Positions 17,165 to 26,688 of a stretch of 64,000 bases of DNA are shown here, one piece after another. The notes under the pieces are model-generated. The model did no database searches. It had not been told where the DNA came from and saw only the letters and a program-made list of their open reading frames with translations. The number at the start of each line of letters is the position of its first letter. The first letter of the stretch is position 1. Made by a program: the position numbers and the translations under genes. The DNA comes from Bacteriovoracaceae bacterium (lineage in GTDB: Bacteria > Bdellovibrionota > Bacteriovoracia > Bacteriovoracales > Bacteriovoracaceae): contig CANFVK010000001.1 in assembly GCA_947450475.1 (NCBI GenBank), forward strand, positions 1 to 64,000. Direction: 5' to 3'.

Positions 17165-18562
17165 ATGAATCGACTCGCATTTTTTGTTCTTTTACTTTCA
17201 TATTCAAATTCAATTTTTGCCGAATGTGCCACTAAAGATTTAACCGACCCGAGCTACTTGAGATCAATTGGCAAAGAAAATTTAATTGAACATTTTAAGC
17301 ATCCTCGCAATCAAGATTCGGTGGGCTGGTGTGGAGCTTTTGCTTCTGCCGATTCACTTTCCTTTGCGGTGGGAGAGCCTGTGTCTGCATTGGACGTTTC
17401 CATCAATCAATACGCCAATACAGAGGCTCGCTCTACAAATTTAAATCAGCTTAGTGGGATTTCTCCCAACGCTGCTTCAAACGTGGCAAGCACAAATGGT
17501 TATTGTCCCGAATCAGTTATTCCATCTGATCAAACTTCTTCATCTAATCTAGGTCAGTACTCGTTAAGTGAAATCATGAAATCGTTTCAAAGAATTAGTG
17601 ATGATTACAAGGCCAAGGGCAAGCCGCAAGATTATTGTTTGAACTGTTCGAGTTCGGATTATGAAAAAGTCATCAAGCCCGCTCTTCCTAACGTTACTGC
17701 CAAGATGATGCAAGATGTACTCAATAAATATAACGGCGACAGCTTGGCCAGCGTTCGGGAACTACTCTATAAACTCTGTGCTGGTAAAAGAAAAAAAGTT
17801 GATCTTCAAGTTAAAACCTTTACCAGAGGAAGTATGAGTTCAAGGACTGTGTCCTCGGTTTTAAATGAAGCTCTCGACAACGATGCCATGCCTAGCATCG
17901 GCATGAAAGCTTCCTATATATCAAATGTCGCTGAAGATCATGAGTTGGTAGTGGTGGGGCGTCGTCCTGGCAAAAATGGTAAATGTCAGTATGAAATTAG
18001 AAACTCATGGGGAAGAGGGTGCGGTTTTTATAATGTACCAGATGATGCATGTGATGCTGGTCGAGGCTCCATTTGGATGGATGAAGTGCAATTGCAAAAA
18101 GCAGTTGATGATGTGCTCATCATTGCCAACACCGGTAACAGCAAGAAAAAAATTGTGGAAAATAACACGACACCTCGCTTTCCGACTTTAACCGAGGGCG
18201 GAGAAATGTTTTCTAGTAATTTTGAAAGAAGCGTTCAGGAAGACGAGCAGCCAGGGCCGGTTAATAAACCTAATCACAACAATAGCTTTAGAAGATTTAA
18301 TCGTACTCAGCAAAACAATAGTAATAACAATAGCAGCAATAATGGAAATTCCGTAACAAATGGCAATGGTTCAAGTGAAACCAGCAGCACATCTGAAAAT
18401 AGCAATAGCACAACGACTAATAATGGATATGACTCGAACCCATTTACTGATCAATCTTATCAAAGTGGGGATTTCAATAAAACATTCACCAATATTTTTG
18501 AAAGCCTGGGAAATTTCTTTAAAAGTTTTTGGCAAACACTGGCTTCCCTTTTTAAATATTAG
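17165..18562 (+). CDS. Secreted papain-like (C1-type) cysteine protease with Asn/Ser-rich linker
   Basis: 465 residues. A signal peptide ends near residue 19 (SIFA). The papain-like catalytic residues are visible: Cys56 in SVGWCGAF, His259 in EDHELVVVG and Asn280 in IRNSWGRGCGF. At least six other Cys in the mature domain could form disulfides. After residue 330 comes a long Asn/Ser/Thr-rich low-complexity stretch, then a short aromatic tail (FFKSFWQTL). Such a layout suggests export and perhaps surface anchoring or prey contact, but that is inference. Usual activators such as an inhibitory pro-region are not obvious before Cys56. AAGAGG precedes the ATG. The next gene starts 8 bases downstream. 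Confidence 0.85.
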   Translation: MNRLAFFVLLLSYSNSIFAECATKDLTDPSYLRSIGKENLIEHFKHPRNQDSVGWCGAFASADSLSFAVGEPVSALDVSINQYANTEARSTNLNQLSGISPNAASNVASTNGYCPESVIPSDQTSSSNLGQYSLSEIMKSFQRISDDYKAKGKPQDYCLNCSSSDYEKVIKPALPNVTAKMMQDVLNKYNGDSLASVRELLYKLCAGKRKKVDLQVKTFTRGSMSSRTVSSVLNEALDNDAMPSIGMKASYISNVAEDHELVVVGRRPGKNGKCQYEIRNSWGRGCGFYNVPDDACDAGRGSIWMDEVQLQKAVDDVLIIANTGNSKKKIVENNTTPRFPTLTEGGEMFSSNFERSVQEDEQPGPVNKPNHNNSFRRFNRTQQNNSNNNSSNNGNSVTNGNGSSETSSTSENSNSTTTNNGYDSNPFTDQSYQSGDFNKTFTNIFESLGNFFKSFWQTLASLFKY

Positions 18563-18570
18563 AGGCACAA

Positions 18571-18981
18571 TTGAAGTTTTTAATTCTATTTTTTACATTG
18601 ATAAATTTAAGTTATGCCAAAGAGCTTGCATGGAACTGCGGAACGTTGGAATTGAAATGGACCGAAATTCCAGGGGAGCCTGGGGTTATGTTCAAGGTCG
18701 ATGGATGCTGGCAAACGGAAACTTTTTATTTGATTAGTGCTGATTGTAAAAAAGATGCGTCGTCATGCTTGGCTAAAGGCAAAGGCAAAGAGATCGCTCA
18801 CCCTGGTGGAAGACTGGGGTCTCCAGAATTTATTCAGTGCTATCGCTTAGGAGGAAAACCCCGCTTTTTAGAAGTAAAGGCCCAAGACAAATGGGAGAAA
18901 ACGGTAAGCTGTTTTTTTGGCTCGCAAAATAGTTTTATGGATTATGATTCCATTAAAAAGACCCAAAAAGTTAAAAACTAA
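18571..18981 (+). CDS. Small secreted Cys-rich protein
   Basis: 136 residues, unrecognised. A signal peptide ends around LSYAKE. The mature part of about 120 residues contains six Cys (in WNCG, DGCW, ADCKK, SSCL, IQCY and VSCFF), suggesting three disulfides in the periplasm or outside the cell. It starts with TTG, supported by AGAGG just upstream within the intergenic bases. It follows the papain-like protease after 8 bases, so it is probably cotranscribed. A role as inhibitor, chaperone or co-secreted effector is possible but nothing in the sequence decides. Confidence 0.72.
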   Translation: MKFLILFFTLINLSYAKELAWNCGTLELKWTEIPGEPGVMFKVDGCWQTETFYLISADCKKDASSCLAKGKGKEIAHPGGRLGSPEFIQCYRLGGKPRFLEVKAQDKWEKTVSCFFGSQNSFMDYDSIKKTQKVKN

Positions 18982-18990
18982 AATTTTAAA

Positions 18991-19284
18991 TTATCGTCGC
19001 TTTTTGTTCGATCGGATTTTGCTATTATCCACTCGTCCTTTTCCATTATAAGATGATCCCGAAAATTTAGAAATGCCTTGAGAATCCATTTGAGATTGTG
19101 TTTTTTTCTTGGCAATCTTTTCAGATTTGCTATTGGTTAACTTTAAAGGAGTCGTATAAGAAAAAAATTTTTTTGAGGCGGCTTGAACCTCTTCTTTGCT
19201 TGGTAAAACCACACTGTTTAGTATTTCATTAAAAAATGATTCCACTTTTGAGAGAATGTTTATTTTCACAATGCCCCCCGGCAT
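18991..19284 (-). CDS. Small basic orphan protein
   Basis: 97 residues, or 92 if the GTG at 19269 is used. GTG has a run of six G residues a few bases upstream and may be the real start. No family recognised. The N-terminal part is amphipathic helix-like (KVESFFNEILNSV), the rest is Lys/Ser-rich and probably disordered, ending in a basic SNKKRR. It converges with the Cys-rich secreted gene, with only 9 bases between stops. No obvious export signal. Confidence is limited because it is short and compositionally simple. Confidence 0.5.
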   Translation of the reverse strand: MPGGIVKINILSKVESFFNEILNSVVLPSKEEVQAASKKFFSYTTPLKLTNSKSEKIAKKKTQSQMDSQGISKFSGSSYNGKGRVDNSKIRSNKKRR

Positions 19285-19424
19285 GAATAGATTGATCTCT
19301 ACAATATTTCAGAGAGCATAATTGATGCCAAGATTTTTGGGGATTTTTGCCAGGTGGATTTGCTAAAGCCTATTTATTTTGAAAATATCTTAGCAGTTCA
19401 ATTCATTAACGAAGGAATGATTAT

Positions 19425-19871
19425 ATGAAACATTTGAGTGCAATTGTATTTTTACTATTGATCACTTTTTCTTCCATGGCTTCTGATTTCTCTGGCGCAT
19501 GGAGCGGAGAAGGATTCATCAATACGCTTGATGATCATACATCCCAAGAGGCTTGGTTCAGACTTAATGTTGAGGTCACTGACGAAAAAATTTCTATCGA
19601 GCAATGTTCTATGTTTAAAGATGGACGTAGCGATGAGGCTTGTTTTGTTAGTGAATATAAAGTCGCTGAAGGATCGATTTACAATGATCGCGATGAAAAA
19701 ATTGGTGACATTTATCCAAGCAATATCATCATCTACGATGCTAATTCTCAAATGTCGGCGCAAACTTTACTTGATATAAATAACAACGCAGAGATGCGCT
19801 ACAATTATACTTATACTAATGTTGATGGGGCCTCGGTCTATATGAGATCTTATTTATTGAAAAATAAATAG
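19425..19871 (+). CDS. Secreted orphan protein, lipocalin-like start
   Basis: 148 residues with a clear signal peptide ending at SSMAS. The mature start DFSGAWSGEGF resembles the first strand of small lipocalin/calycin-type beta barrels, and the rest alternates strands and turns; two Cys (EQCSMF and EACFVS) could pair. No catalytic motif seen. AAGGAATGATT precedes the ATG. It stands alone between a convergent orphan and rlmH, whose stop lies 2 bases beyond its own. Function unknown; periplasmic location inferred. Confidence 0.7.
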   Translation: MKHLSAIVFLLLITFSSMASDFSGAWSGEGFINTLDDHTSQEAWFRLNVEVTDEKISIEQCSMFKDGRSDEACFVSEYKVAEGSIYNDRDEKIGDIYPSNIIIYDANSQMSAQTLLDINNNAEMRYNYTYTNVDGASVYMRSYLLKNK

Positions 19872-19873
19872 TT

Positions 19874-20329
19874 TTATTTATTGTAGGGATGATTCGCTTT
19901 TATTGTTTGTGCCCGGTAAATTTGTTCAATTAATAAAAGCCGGGCCAACTTGTGAGGGTAGGTCATTTCTGAAAGTGAGAGTTTTAATTGTCCTCTTTCA
20001 ATGACTGTCTGCCCGTGACCAGAAGCTCCGCCAATCACGAAAATTAATCGTTGAGATTCACATTTTTGATACATCCACTTGGAAAAATCTATACTGCTAA
20101 ACTGTTTACCGGCCTCCATCAAGAGTACAATAAATGGATTTTCATCACGCGAGAGCTCGTCTAGTTTTGCCGTAACTTCTTTGGCCTCTTTTACCAGGTC
20201 TTCAGAATGAGATTTAACTTCGTGAATATGGAGCTTGGGGGGAACTATTCTTTTGTGATAGTCACGTTCTAGCTCAACGATATGTTTATCGTTGAGTTTG
20301 CCTACGACAATCAAATGAAGATCTTTCAT
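19874..20329 (-). CDS. rlmH: 23S rRNA pseudouridine-1915 N3-methyltransferase RlmH
   Basis: 151-residue SPOUT methyltransferase that methylates pseudouridine 1915 in helix 69 of 23S rRNA. The SAM-binding knot is visible as FVIGGASGHG (family form IGGADG). The conserved C-terminus reads LLLIEQIYRAQTI, then HPYNK where most members have HPYHK/R. Length is typical. It lies 3 bases downstream of rsfS in an obgE-rsfS-rlmH unit of ribosome-biogenesis genes. Confidence 0.95.
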   Translation of the reverse strand: MKDLHLIVVGKLNDKHIVELERDYHKRIVPPKLHIHEVKSHSEDLVKEAKEVTAKLDELSRDENPFIVLLMEAGKQFSSIDFSKWMYQKCESQRLIFVIGGASGHGQTVIERGQLKLSLSEMTYPHKLARLLLIEQIYRAQTIKANHPYNK

Positions 20330-20332
20330 TTT

Positions 20333-20803
20333 TTAGAAGTAGTTTCTTCCATCATCATTTCCACCACGTCGCTCAGACTCTGGTGTAGAGAAATAATAAG
20401 ATTCTGGAATATCAATAATGATGGCATTTTTGTAAAGCTGATCAAGGTCGTAAGTCATACGAGCGGGCTCGTGAAAAACGTGGATAATGACATCGCCGTA
20501 ATCTAGCAAAATCCAATCAGTACTATTTTTTAATCCTTCGCGAGAGATAGCTTCAATGCCAAGGCTTCTCATTTGGTGAGAAATTTCTTCGGCCATCGCA
20601 GCTGCTTGAGTGGGGTTGCCTGCAGATCCCAAGACAAAAAAATCAGAAATGCCAGAGCAATTTCTTATATCCAAAACTTTTAAATTAAGACCTTTGAAAT
20701 TCCCCATGATCCAGGCCGAGGCCATGGCAATATTTAATGGAGATTTTAGTTGTTCATCGTTATAAATGGCTTGAACTTCTTTTGTTACATATTCGCGACT
20801 CAT
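20333..20803 (-). CDS. rsfS: Ribosomal silencing factor RsfS (Iojap)
   Basis: 156-residue ribosome silencing factor that binds uL14 on the 50S subunit and blocks subunit joining in stationary phase or starvation. The conserved core is present: VLDIRNCSGISDFFVLGSAGN, here described by its key SDFFV segment, then WILLDYGDVIIHVF and the DLDQLY segment. An N-terminal extension of about 30 residues and a polar Glu/Arg/Gly tail flank the core. It sits between obgE and rlmH, in keeping with a ribosome-biogenesis operon. Confidence 0.94.
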   Translation of the reverse strand: MSREYVTKEVQAIYNDEQLKSPLNIAMASAWIMGNFKGLNLKVLDIRNCSGISDFFVLGSAGNPTQAAAMAEEISHQMRSLGIEAISREGLKNSTDWILLDYGDVIIHVFHEPARMTYDLDQLYKNAIIIDIPESYYFSTPESERRGGNDDGRNYF

Positions 20804-20827
20804 TCTCTCTTCCTCTTTTGAGCTTAA

Positions 20828-21856
<1,029 letters not shown>

Positions 21857-21882
21857 CTATTTTTTAAAGGCCAGAAACAAAA

Positions 21883-21905
21883 AAGGGAATCCATTGGATT
21901 CCCTT
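21883..21905 (-). terminator. rplU-rpmA terminator
   Basis: Perfect 10-bp stem AAGGGAATCC / GGATTCCCTT with a 3-base loop, then a T run on the minus strand. It separates rpmA from obgE. Confidence 0.85.
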
Positions 21906-21937
21906 ATAACATTTTTGATAATGATGACTAGTAAAAA

Positions 21938-22192
21938 CTAAGCTGGAACAACTGAAACTGTCTTTTTATCTTTTGTATAAAAAGCAAATTGCACTTTTCC
22001 TGGAACGATTGCATAGATTGTGAAATCACGACCCATACCAACGCCTGTACCTGGGAAAATCTTAGTTCCTTTTTGTCTTACGATGATGTTACCTGGAATA
22101 ACATTTTCTCCACCGTATTTTTTTGTTCCACGCATTTTAGGATTTGAATCCCGACCGTTTGATGTGGACCCGGCGGCTTTTTTGTGTGCCAT
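21938..22192 (-). CDS. rpmA: 50S ribosomal protein bL27
   Basis: 84-residue bL27, whose N-terminus reaches the peptidyl-transferase centre. The sequence starts [16 protein letters not shown], without the cleaved extension found in Firmicutes. The conserved [18 protein letters not shown] segment is complete. GGAG lies upstream of the ATG. It lies 26 bases after rplU, as in almost all bacteria. Confidence 0.98.
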   Translation of the reverse strand: MAHKKAAGSTSNGRDSNPKMRGTKKYGGENVIPGNIIVRQKGTKIFPGTGVGMGRDFTIYAIVPGKVQFAFYTKDKKTVSVVPA

Positions 22193-22218
22193 ATACTAAA
22201 CTCCTTAATTCTTCTTTA

Positions 22219-22584
22219 TTATTTTAAATATTTTTCTGCGTTCTTAGATGCTTTATCAATCTTTGCAACATTTCCAGCGCCATCGTTGATCTCAGTGATC
22301 AAAAGAGCTGTGAAGTGTTGTCTGTGACCATTTTTTCTCTTGTAAGCACCTGGCTTTCTTTTGAAAATGATAATTTTTCTAGAACGATCGTGCATAAGAA
22401 CTTTTGCTGTAATTTTTGCACCTTTTACCACTGGTGCACCAATAGCTGGCTTATCTCCACCAATGAAAAGAACTTGATCAAGTTCAATAGTTGATCCAGC
22501 GTCTTTAGCCAATTTCTCAACGTCGATTAGGTCCCCTGCTTGAACTTTGTACTGGTGACCAGCGATTTCTACAACTCCGTACAT
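22219..22584 (-). CDS. rplU: 50S ribosomal protein bL21
   Basis: 121-residue bL21, an early-binding large-subunit protein. The true start is ATG 22584 (MYGVVEIAGHQYKVQAGD), with CAGGAG 5 bases upstream; a longer reading from a TTG 24 bases earlier is not supported. Internal motifs LFIGGDKPAIGAPVV and KRKPGAYKRKNGHRQ fit the family. A TTGACA-type promoter lies about 110 bases upstream, leaving a leader of roughly 100 bases. I see no recognised leader structure in it. Confidence 0.97.
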   Translation of the reverse strand: MYGVVEIAGHQYKVQAGDLIDVEKLAKDAGSTIELDQVLFIGGDKPAIGAPVVKGAKITAKVLMHDRSRKIIIFKRKPGAYKRKNGHRQHFTALLITEINDGAGNVAKIDKASKNAEKYLK

Positions 22585-22693
22585 GATAACTCCTGAGTAA
22601 TAAGGCAAAATCGAGGGGTTTAATAGCTGATTTTTTTCATCTGCTACTAAAGCTTGTTAACCCTAACTTTAGCCACTATTTATGAATCTATGA

Positions 22694-22722
22694 CTTTTAT
22701 TCAAACAGGGGCTTAATGTCAA
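22694..22722 (-). promoter_or_regulatory. rplU-rpmA promoter candidate
   Basis: On the minus strand: TTGACA (22722-22717), 17-base spacer, TAAAAG (22699-22694). The -35 is perfect and the -10 matches 4 of 6. A start near 22687 would give a leader of about 100 bases. Confidence 0.6.
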
Positions 22723-22765
22723 GACAATACTGTGCCGATAGGTTGATAAAGAAGGGGATTGCGCT

Positions 22766-23569
22766 ATGAGTAAAAAAATATATTTCCAATATCAAAAAGA
22801 CATTAATTTACCCATTTTTTTATCCGCCGACTTAAGCCAGTTTGATTCGACCTTGGTTGATTTTTTATCCAAGATGAAATTCACCAAATTGGCCGACAAA
22901 GACGAAGCAGCTGCGTTAGAAATCATAAAAAATGATAATTATGCCAGGGTTTTGCATCTTTCTGAGGCTTCATTTGCCGTCGACAAGCAAATCAAGAGTT
23001 CGCTAGAAAGTGACTACTATGGAGCAGAGAGCATCATACCTCAATCCGGATATAGGGTTTATCGCTATAAATCAGTTGGCCTCATGGTTTATTCCTTCGG
23101 CGCTAAAGAATGGCAGTTGGGGTGCTACCGCGACTTTGGTTCAGAGGCCAATACCTATTCTGCAAAAATAATGATCAATCGATTTCTGACTTGGGGACTT
23201 GTTGCTTCAGGTATTCTTGGGCTTTGGGGAGTCGGAGTTGAAGATTCTGTAGTGGCCCAAAAAATGGTTGATTCAAATGGTGAAGCCATTTTTGTGGATA
23301 TAAAAAATCAGCGCATTATTTCTCAAGATGGAGTTAGAAAAATTCCGTTTAATTTGAAAATTTTAAAACTTGATTCTTCTCTTAGGGGAAGAAACGTTCG
23401 GATGAGTAGCGAAGAGCTGATTGGTTTTCTTTCCATTCATTGTTCATACTTAGATTCCGCAGGTCTTTCTGTGCCGGTGAGGCAAATGATTCAATCACTT
23501 TCAAAAATGTCTCAGGGAATGCTTCATCCACAAGAGAGTTTTAGACCAAGAACTGATTTGTCATTATAG
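22766..23569 (+). CDS. Orphan protein (267 aa)
   Basis: Not recognised. The first 120 residues look like a mixed alpha/beta cytosolic domain (YFQYQKDINLPIFL, DNYARVLHLSEASFAV). Around residues 145-160 is a short hydrophobic Gly-rich stretch (WGLVASGILGLWGVGV), perhaps a buried helix or a weak membrane segment. The C-terminal part has helices around EELIGFLSIHCSYL and ends in a polar tail. No catalytic motif seen. It is transcribed divergently from rplU and lies 56 bases before lgt. Function unknown. Confidence 0.75.
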   Translation: MSKKIYFQYQKDINLPIFLSADLSQFDSTLVDFLSKMKFTKLADKDEAAALEIIKNDNYARVLHLSEASFAVDKQIKSSLESDYYGAESIIPQSGYRVYRYKSVGLMVYSFGAKEWQLGCYRDFGSEANTYSAKIMINRFLTWGLVASGILGLWGVGVEDSVVAQKMVDSNGEAIFVDIKNQRIISQDGVRKIPFNLKILKLDSSLRGRNVRMSSEELIGFLSIHCSYLDSAGLSVPVRQMIQSLSKMSQGMLHPQESFRPRTDLSL

Positions 23570-23625
23570 AAGGTCTTGGGTAATCTTTTTGCTTATCAAT
23601 AAATATAAAGCAAATGAGATGAACG

Positions 23626-24417
23626 ATGAATTCACATTACATACATAATTTAAATCCCATTATTTTTGATTTTGGAGCACTACAAGTTCGTTGGTATGGA
23701 TTGATGTATGTTGTTGGCTTTTTGATAGCCAGCTATCTTTTTAAAATTCTTATTCGACAAAAGTTTTTTAAAATTACTGAAGATAAAATTGATTCACTGG
23801 TCACCAGCATGATCATTTGTATGTTTATCGGGGCCAGATCTTTTTATGTATTCATCTACAATTGGGATTACTATTCTCAAAATCTCATGGATCTCTTGGC
23901 GGTGTGGAAAGGGGGATTGAGTTTTCACGGTGCTTTGGTGGGACTGATTGTCGGTGGGGTGATTTTTGCTCGCAGAAATAAATTATCTTGGATGGAAGTG
24001 ATGGATTCCGTCGCACTTGCCGGCACTCAAGGATTGTTTTTTGGAAGAATGGGCAATTTCATCAATGGTGAATTGTATGGAAGAATTACCAATTCCAAAT
24101 GGGGCATTATTTTTCCCGCCAGTGGTCCTTATCCTCGTCACGCTTCTCAGTTATATGAAGCTTTTTTGGAAGGCATACTACTGTTTGCTATTTTGTGGCT
24201 GGCCAAGAAGCGCATAAAAATTTACGGGGTCATTGGAGCCCTTTTTGTTGGGGTCTATGGATTTTTTAGATTTATTGTGGAATTTTTTCGCGAACCAGAT
24301 TCTCAGCTCGGATATTATTTTGGATTTATCACCATGGGACAACTCTTATGTTTTATGATGATGGTGGCCAGTGTTGGTCTTTATATACATGCCAAGAAAA
24401 AAAACATCACCATTTAG
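23626..24417 (+). CDS. lgt: Prolipoprotein diacylglyceryl transferase Lgt
   Basis: 263-residue inner-membrane enzyme that transfers diacylglyceryl from phosphatidylglycerol to the lipobox Cys, the first step of lipoprotein maturation. Seven or so hydrophobic segments are visible. The Lgt signature is present as RMGNFINGELYGR with the catalytic-region Arg and Asn, together with SFHGALVGLIVGG and the periplasmic RHASQLYEAF. It will act on lipoproteins in this window such as those at 25075, 35790, 59371 and 61896. Its 3' end overlaps the convergent gene by 11 bases. Confidence 0.96.
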   Translation: MNSHYIHNLNPIIFDFGALQVRWYGLMYVVGFLIASYLFKILIRQKFFKITEDKIDSLVTSMIICMFIGARSFYVFIYNWDYYSQNLMDLLAVWKGGLSFHGALVGLIVGGVIFARRNKLSWMEVMDSVALAGTQGLFFGRMGNFINGELYGRITNSKWGIIFPASGPYPRHASQLYEAFLEGILLFAILWLAKKRIKIYGVIGALFVGVYGFFRFIVEFFREPDSQLGYYFGFITMGQLLCFMMMVASVGLYIHAKKKNITI

Positions 24418-24922
24418 GAAGTGCGACATTTAATTTTTTATAAAGTGGCTCCACCGTTTTATCAGTCGAGACAATTTCTAAAAACATTGGAAAGCAAGTG
24501 ATCGAACAGCTGCCGTGATAGATGATATTGGTGCTGTCTTTATCCAGCCAAATATAAAGTGCGCTCTTGTCATGGCGAACAAACTTATCTTGTTTTTTCC
24601 ACTTACTTTGCAATTCTTTTAAAAAAAGATCGTGGAGAAAATGTTGAGGTAATCTCACAAACAAGTCGGTAATAATGTCCTTTTTAACTTGAGTGTAAAT
24701 ATCAAGCATGTAATCTTTTCTTTGTAATTTGAAACGCAAAATTTTTTGATCCCCGGTTTCACTAAATATATCAAACTTCGGATTTGTTTTCTTGAGTTCT
24801 TCGATCGACTTACCTGGCGCAAAGTTTTCTAATGTTTTAAGGGTGAAATCATAATTTGGCGGAGTAATTTCAGCGTGTATTCTGACAAAAAAAATAAGAA
24901 AAATTTTGAGAATGAGTGACAT
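24407..24922 (-). CDS. Putative secreted orphan protein
   Basis: 171 residues, unrecognised. A hydrophobic start (LILKIFLIFFVRIHAE) is a likely signal peptide, so the protein is probably periplasmic. The mature part is charged and mixed alpha/beta (TLENFAPGKSIEELKKTNP, FVRLPQHFLHDLF). A Cys pair near the C-terminus (GSCSITCF) could form a disulfide. It converges with lgt and overlaps it by 11 bases, and is divergent from the MltD-like gene. No motif suggests a function. Confidence 0.65.
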   Translation of the reverse strand: MSLILKIFLIFFVRIHAEITPPNYDFTLKTLENFAPGKSIEELKKTNPKFDIFSETGDQKILRFKLQRKDYMLDIYTQVKKDIITDLFVRLPQHFLHDLFLKELQSKWKKQDKFVRHDKSALYIWLDKDSTNIIYHGSCSITCFPMFLEIVSTDKTVEPLYKKLNVALPKW

Positions 24923-24990
24923 AATTTAATTATATTTGATGGTTGCATATGTTGCTAGGTGGGAAAAAACTTTTTTTTATTTCCTTTCTT

Positions 24991-24999
24991 TGCTATACT
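24991..24999 (+). promoter_or_regulatory. Extended -10 promoter candidate for the MltD-like gene
   Basis: TGCTATACT, matching the extended -10 TGnTATAnT. No good -35 is present (a T-rich run instead). It lies 76 bases before the ATG. Confidence 0.5.
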
Positions 25000-25074
25000 T
25001 TTTTGGGGTCAAGTTTTCTTATGGCCCTAGGTCCAACAGGATCGTTGGATTATTTAAAATAAGGAATATTTTTC

Positions 25075-26616
25075 ATGAACAAATCTTCACAAACATTTAT
25101 TGCATTGTTGATGGTCGTTACATTGGCATCTTGTGCTTCATCTAAAAGTAGGGCAGGCAAAGAGCAACGTGTAGTTGATGGATTCACTTCAGAAAGTGTG
25201 CGCGAAGCTTATTTGCGACTTAAGAAAAAAGATTACACTGAGCAAGATCAAAAAATTGATATTGAAGCCAGCGCTCGAATTGCTAAAACTCAATCGAAAT
25301 CTATGATTAATGGAGCGGCGTCAATCGATGGAGCCGGGCAGTTTAAAGGAAAAACTTATTTTCTTGAAGGAGCAGAAGAACTCAATTTAGAAAATAATTA
25401 TTTTGATATACCAGTTGTGTATAACGACCAAGTCAAAAAATGGATGGATTATTTCCTCAATCGCGGTAGAGGATTTTTTGAGCGCTACACTGAAAGGGCC
25501 GGTCGTTATGCACCGATTCTTGGAGCGATCCTAGAGCAGCACGGTTTGCCTCGCGATCTCATTTTCCTTGCCATGGCCGAAAGTGGATTTAATACTTCGG
25601 CCAAATCATGGGCTGCGGCCGTGGGTCCTTGGCAGTTTATGCCATCGACCGGAAAAATTTATGGACTTGAACAAAATTGGTATAAAGACGAGCGAAGAGA
25701 TCCCATTAAAGCGACAGTGGCAGCGGCCCGCTACTTAACTAAGCTTTACGGAGATTTTGGTTCGTGGGAAGTTGCCGCAGCCGCTTACAATGCAGGAGAA
25801 GGTAAACTTTCTAAAGCGATCATAAAATATAAATCAGAAGATTTTTGGGATATTTCAAAAGGAAAATACTTAAAATCTGAAACTAAAAATTACGTTCCGA
25901 AAATTATGGCGCTTGCTATCATCGGCAAAAACTTAAAGTCATTTGGTTTTGATGATGTAGAGTTTCACGAGCCGCTGGATTTTGATGAAGTTACGGTTAA
26001 AGCTGGCACTGACTTAGTGAAAATTTCAGAAGCACTCGGAGTAGAGTTTGAAGAAATTCAACGCTTAAATCCTGAAATTCTTCGTTGGTTTACACCTCCA
26101 AATATTGATAGTTATAAATTGCGCATTCCTCCAAATACGGCAGAGAAATACGCTCAATGTTGTGCCAAACAAGATTACCTAGCTTCGGATTTTCAAGAAT
26201 TTGTTGTTCCCAAAAAAGGGATGACTCTAGATCAAATCGCCAAGAAATTTAAAATTAAAAAGACTTATGTTTTAAGTAACCTCAATAATGTGGCAGAGTC
26301 GGCCCGCTACGCCAAAGGTGATACGGTTAAGCTTCCATTTAGGTTGGGAGAATTGGTAAGTCCATCCAACAACCTCTATGCAGATTTATTCGAGAAACCT
26401 AGAAGGGAAATCCTGAGAAAAAATCACCGCAACCGCGTGGTTAGGAGATATGCATCTAGAAAAAAGCCCGTTCGCTATTATACCGTCAAAAAAGGCGAAT
26501 CTCTCTTCACCGTGGCCCAAAAAAACGGGATAAGCGTCAAGCGGTTAATAGCGTCGAACACCGATATTAAAAAAACTCGCAAGGTAAGCGTGGGCGATAA
26601 GCTCGTAATCAAATAA
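25075..26616 (+). CDS. mltD: Membrane-bound lytic murein transglycosylase D-like lipoprotein with LysM repeats
   Basis: 513 residues. Lipoprotein signal with lipobox LASC, Cys20. The SLT catalytic domain (about residues 130-270) carries the catalytic Glu in MAESGFN near 168, then GPWQFMPSTG and AAAYNAGEGK, all typical of family 1D (MltD). It cleaves glycan strands of peptidoglycan between MurNAc and GlcNAc, forming anhydro ends. Three LysM-type peptidoglycan-binding repeats follow: a weaker one near 305-345, one near 385-420 and the clearest at the C-terminus (YYTVKKGESLFTVAQKNGIS). AAGGA lies 9 bases before the ATG. In a predator such enzymes may act on self or prey wall; the sequence does not say which. 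Confidence 0.95.
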   Translation: MNKSSQTFIALLMVVTLASCASSKSRAGKEQRVVDGFTSESVREAYLRLKKKDYTEQDQKIDIEASARIAKTQSKSMINGAASIDGAGQFKGKTYFLEGAEELNLENNYFDIPVVYNDQVKKWMDYFLNRGRGFFERYTERAGRYAPILGAILEQHGLPRDLIFLAMAESGFNTSAKSWAAAVGPWQFMPSTGKIYGLEQNWYKDERRDPIKATVAAARYLTKLYGDFGSWEVAAAAYNAGEGKLSKAIIKYKSEDFWDISKGKYLKSETKNYVPKIMALAIIGKNLKSFGFDDVEFHEPLDFDEVTVKAGTDLVKISEALGVEFEEIQRLNPEILRWFTPPNIDSYKLRIPPNTAEKYAQCCAKQDYLASDFQEFVVPKKGMTLDQIAKKFKIKKTYVLSNLNNVAESARYAKGDTVKLPFRLGELVSPSNNLYADLFEKPRREILRKNHRNRVVRRYASRKKPVRYYTVKKGESLFTVAQKNGISVKRLIASNTDIKKTRKVSVGDKLVIK

Positions 26617-26635
26617 TTTTACTTCTCAGTACTAT

Positions 26636-26681
26636 TTCCTTTGAAGTACACTTTACTTTCAAAAAGTGTGCTTCAAAGGAA
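26636..26681 (+). promoter_or_regulatory. 19-bp hairpin that includes the downstream ribosome binding site
   Basis: Arms 26636-26654 and 26663-26681 pair over 19 positions with a single T-G wobble, leaving an 8-base loop. The right arm contains AAGGA (26676-26680), the ribosome binding site of the gene that starts at 26689. No T run follows, so it is not an ordinary terminator. It may act as a translational switch, or protect the upstream mRNA end. Confidence 0.65.
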
Positions 26682-26688
26682 TTCAAAT

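Noticed and set aside
18300..18430. Asn/Ser-codon-rich stretch in the papain-like gene that looks like a repeat array
   Set aside because: Units are irregular and in frame; it is low-complexity coding sequence, not a CRISPR or tandem repeat.
22585..22686. Leader of rplU as an L21-type autoregulatory RNA
   Set aside because: No stable conserved structure could be drawn by eye; only the presence of a leader of about 100 bases is supported.
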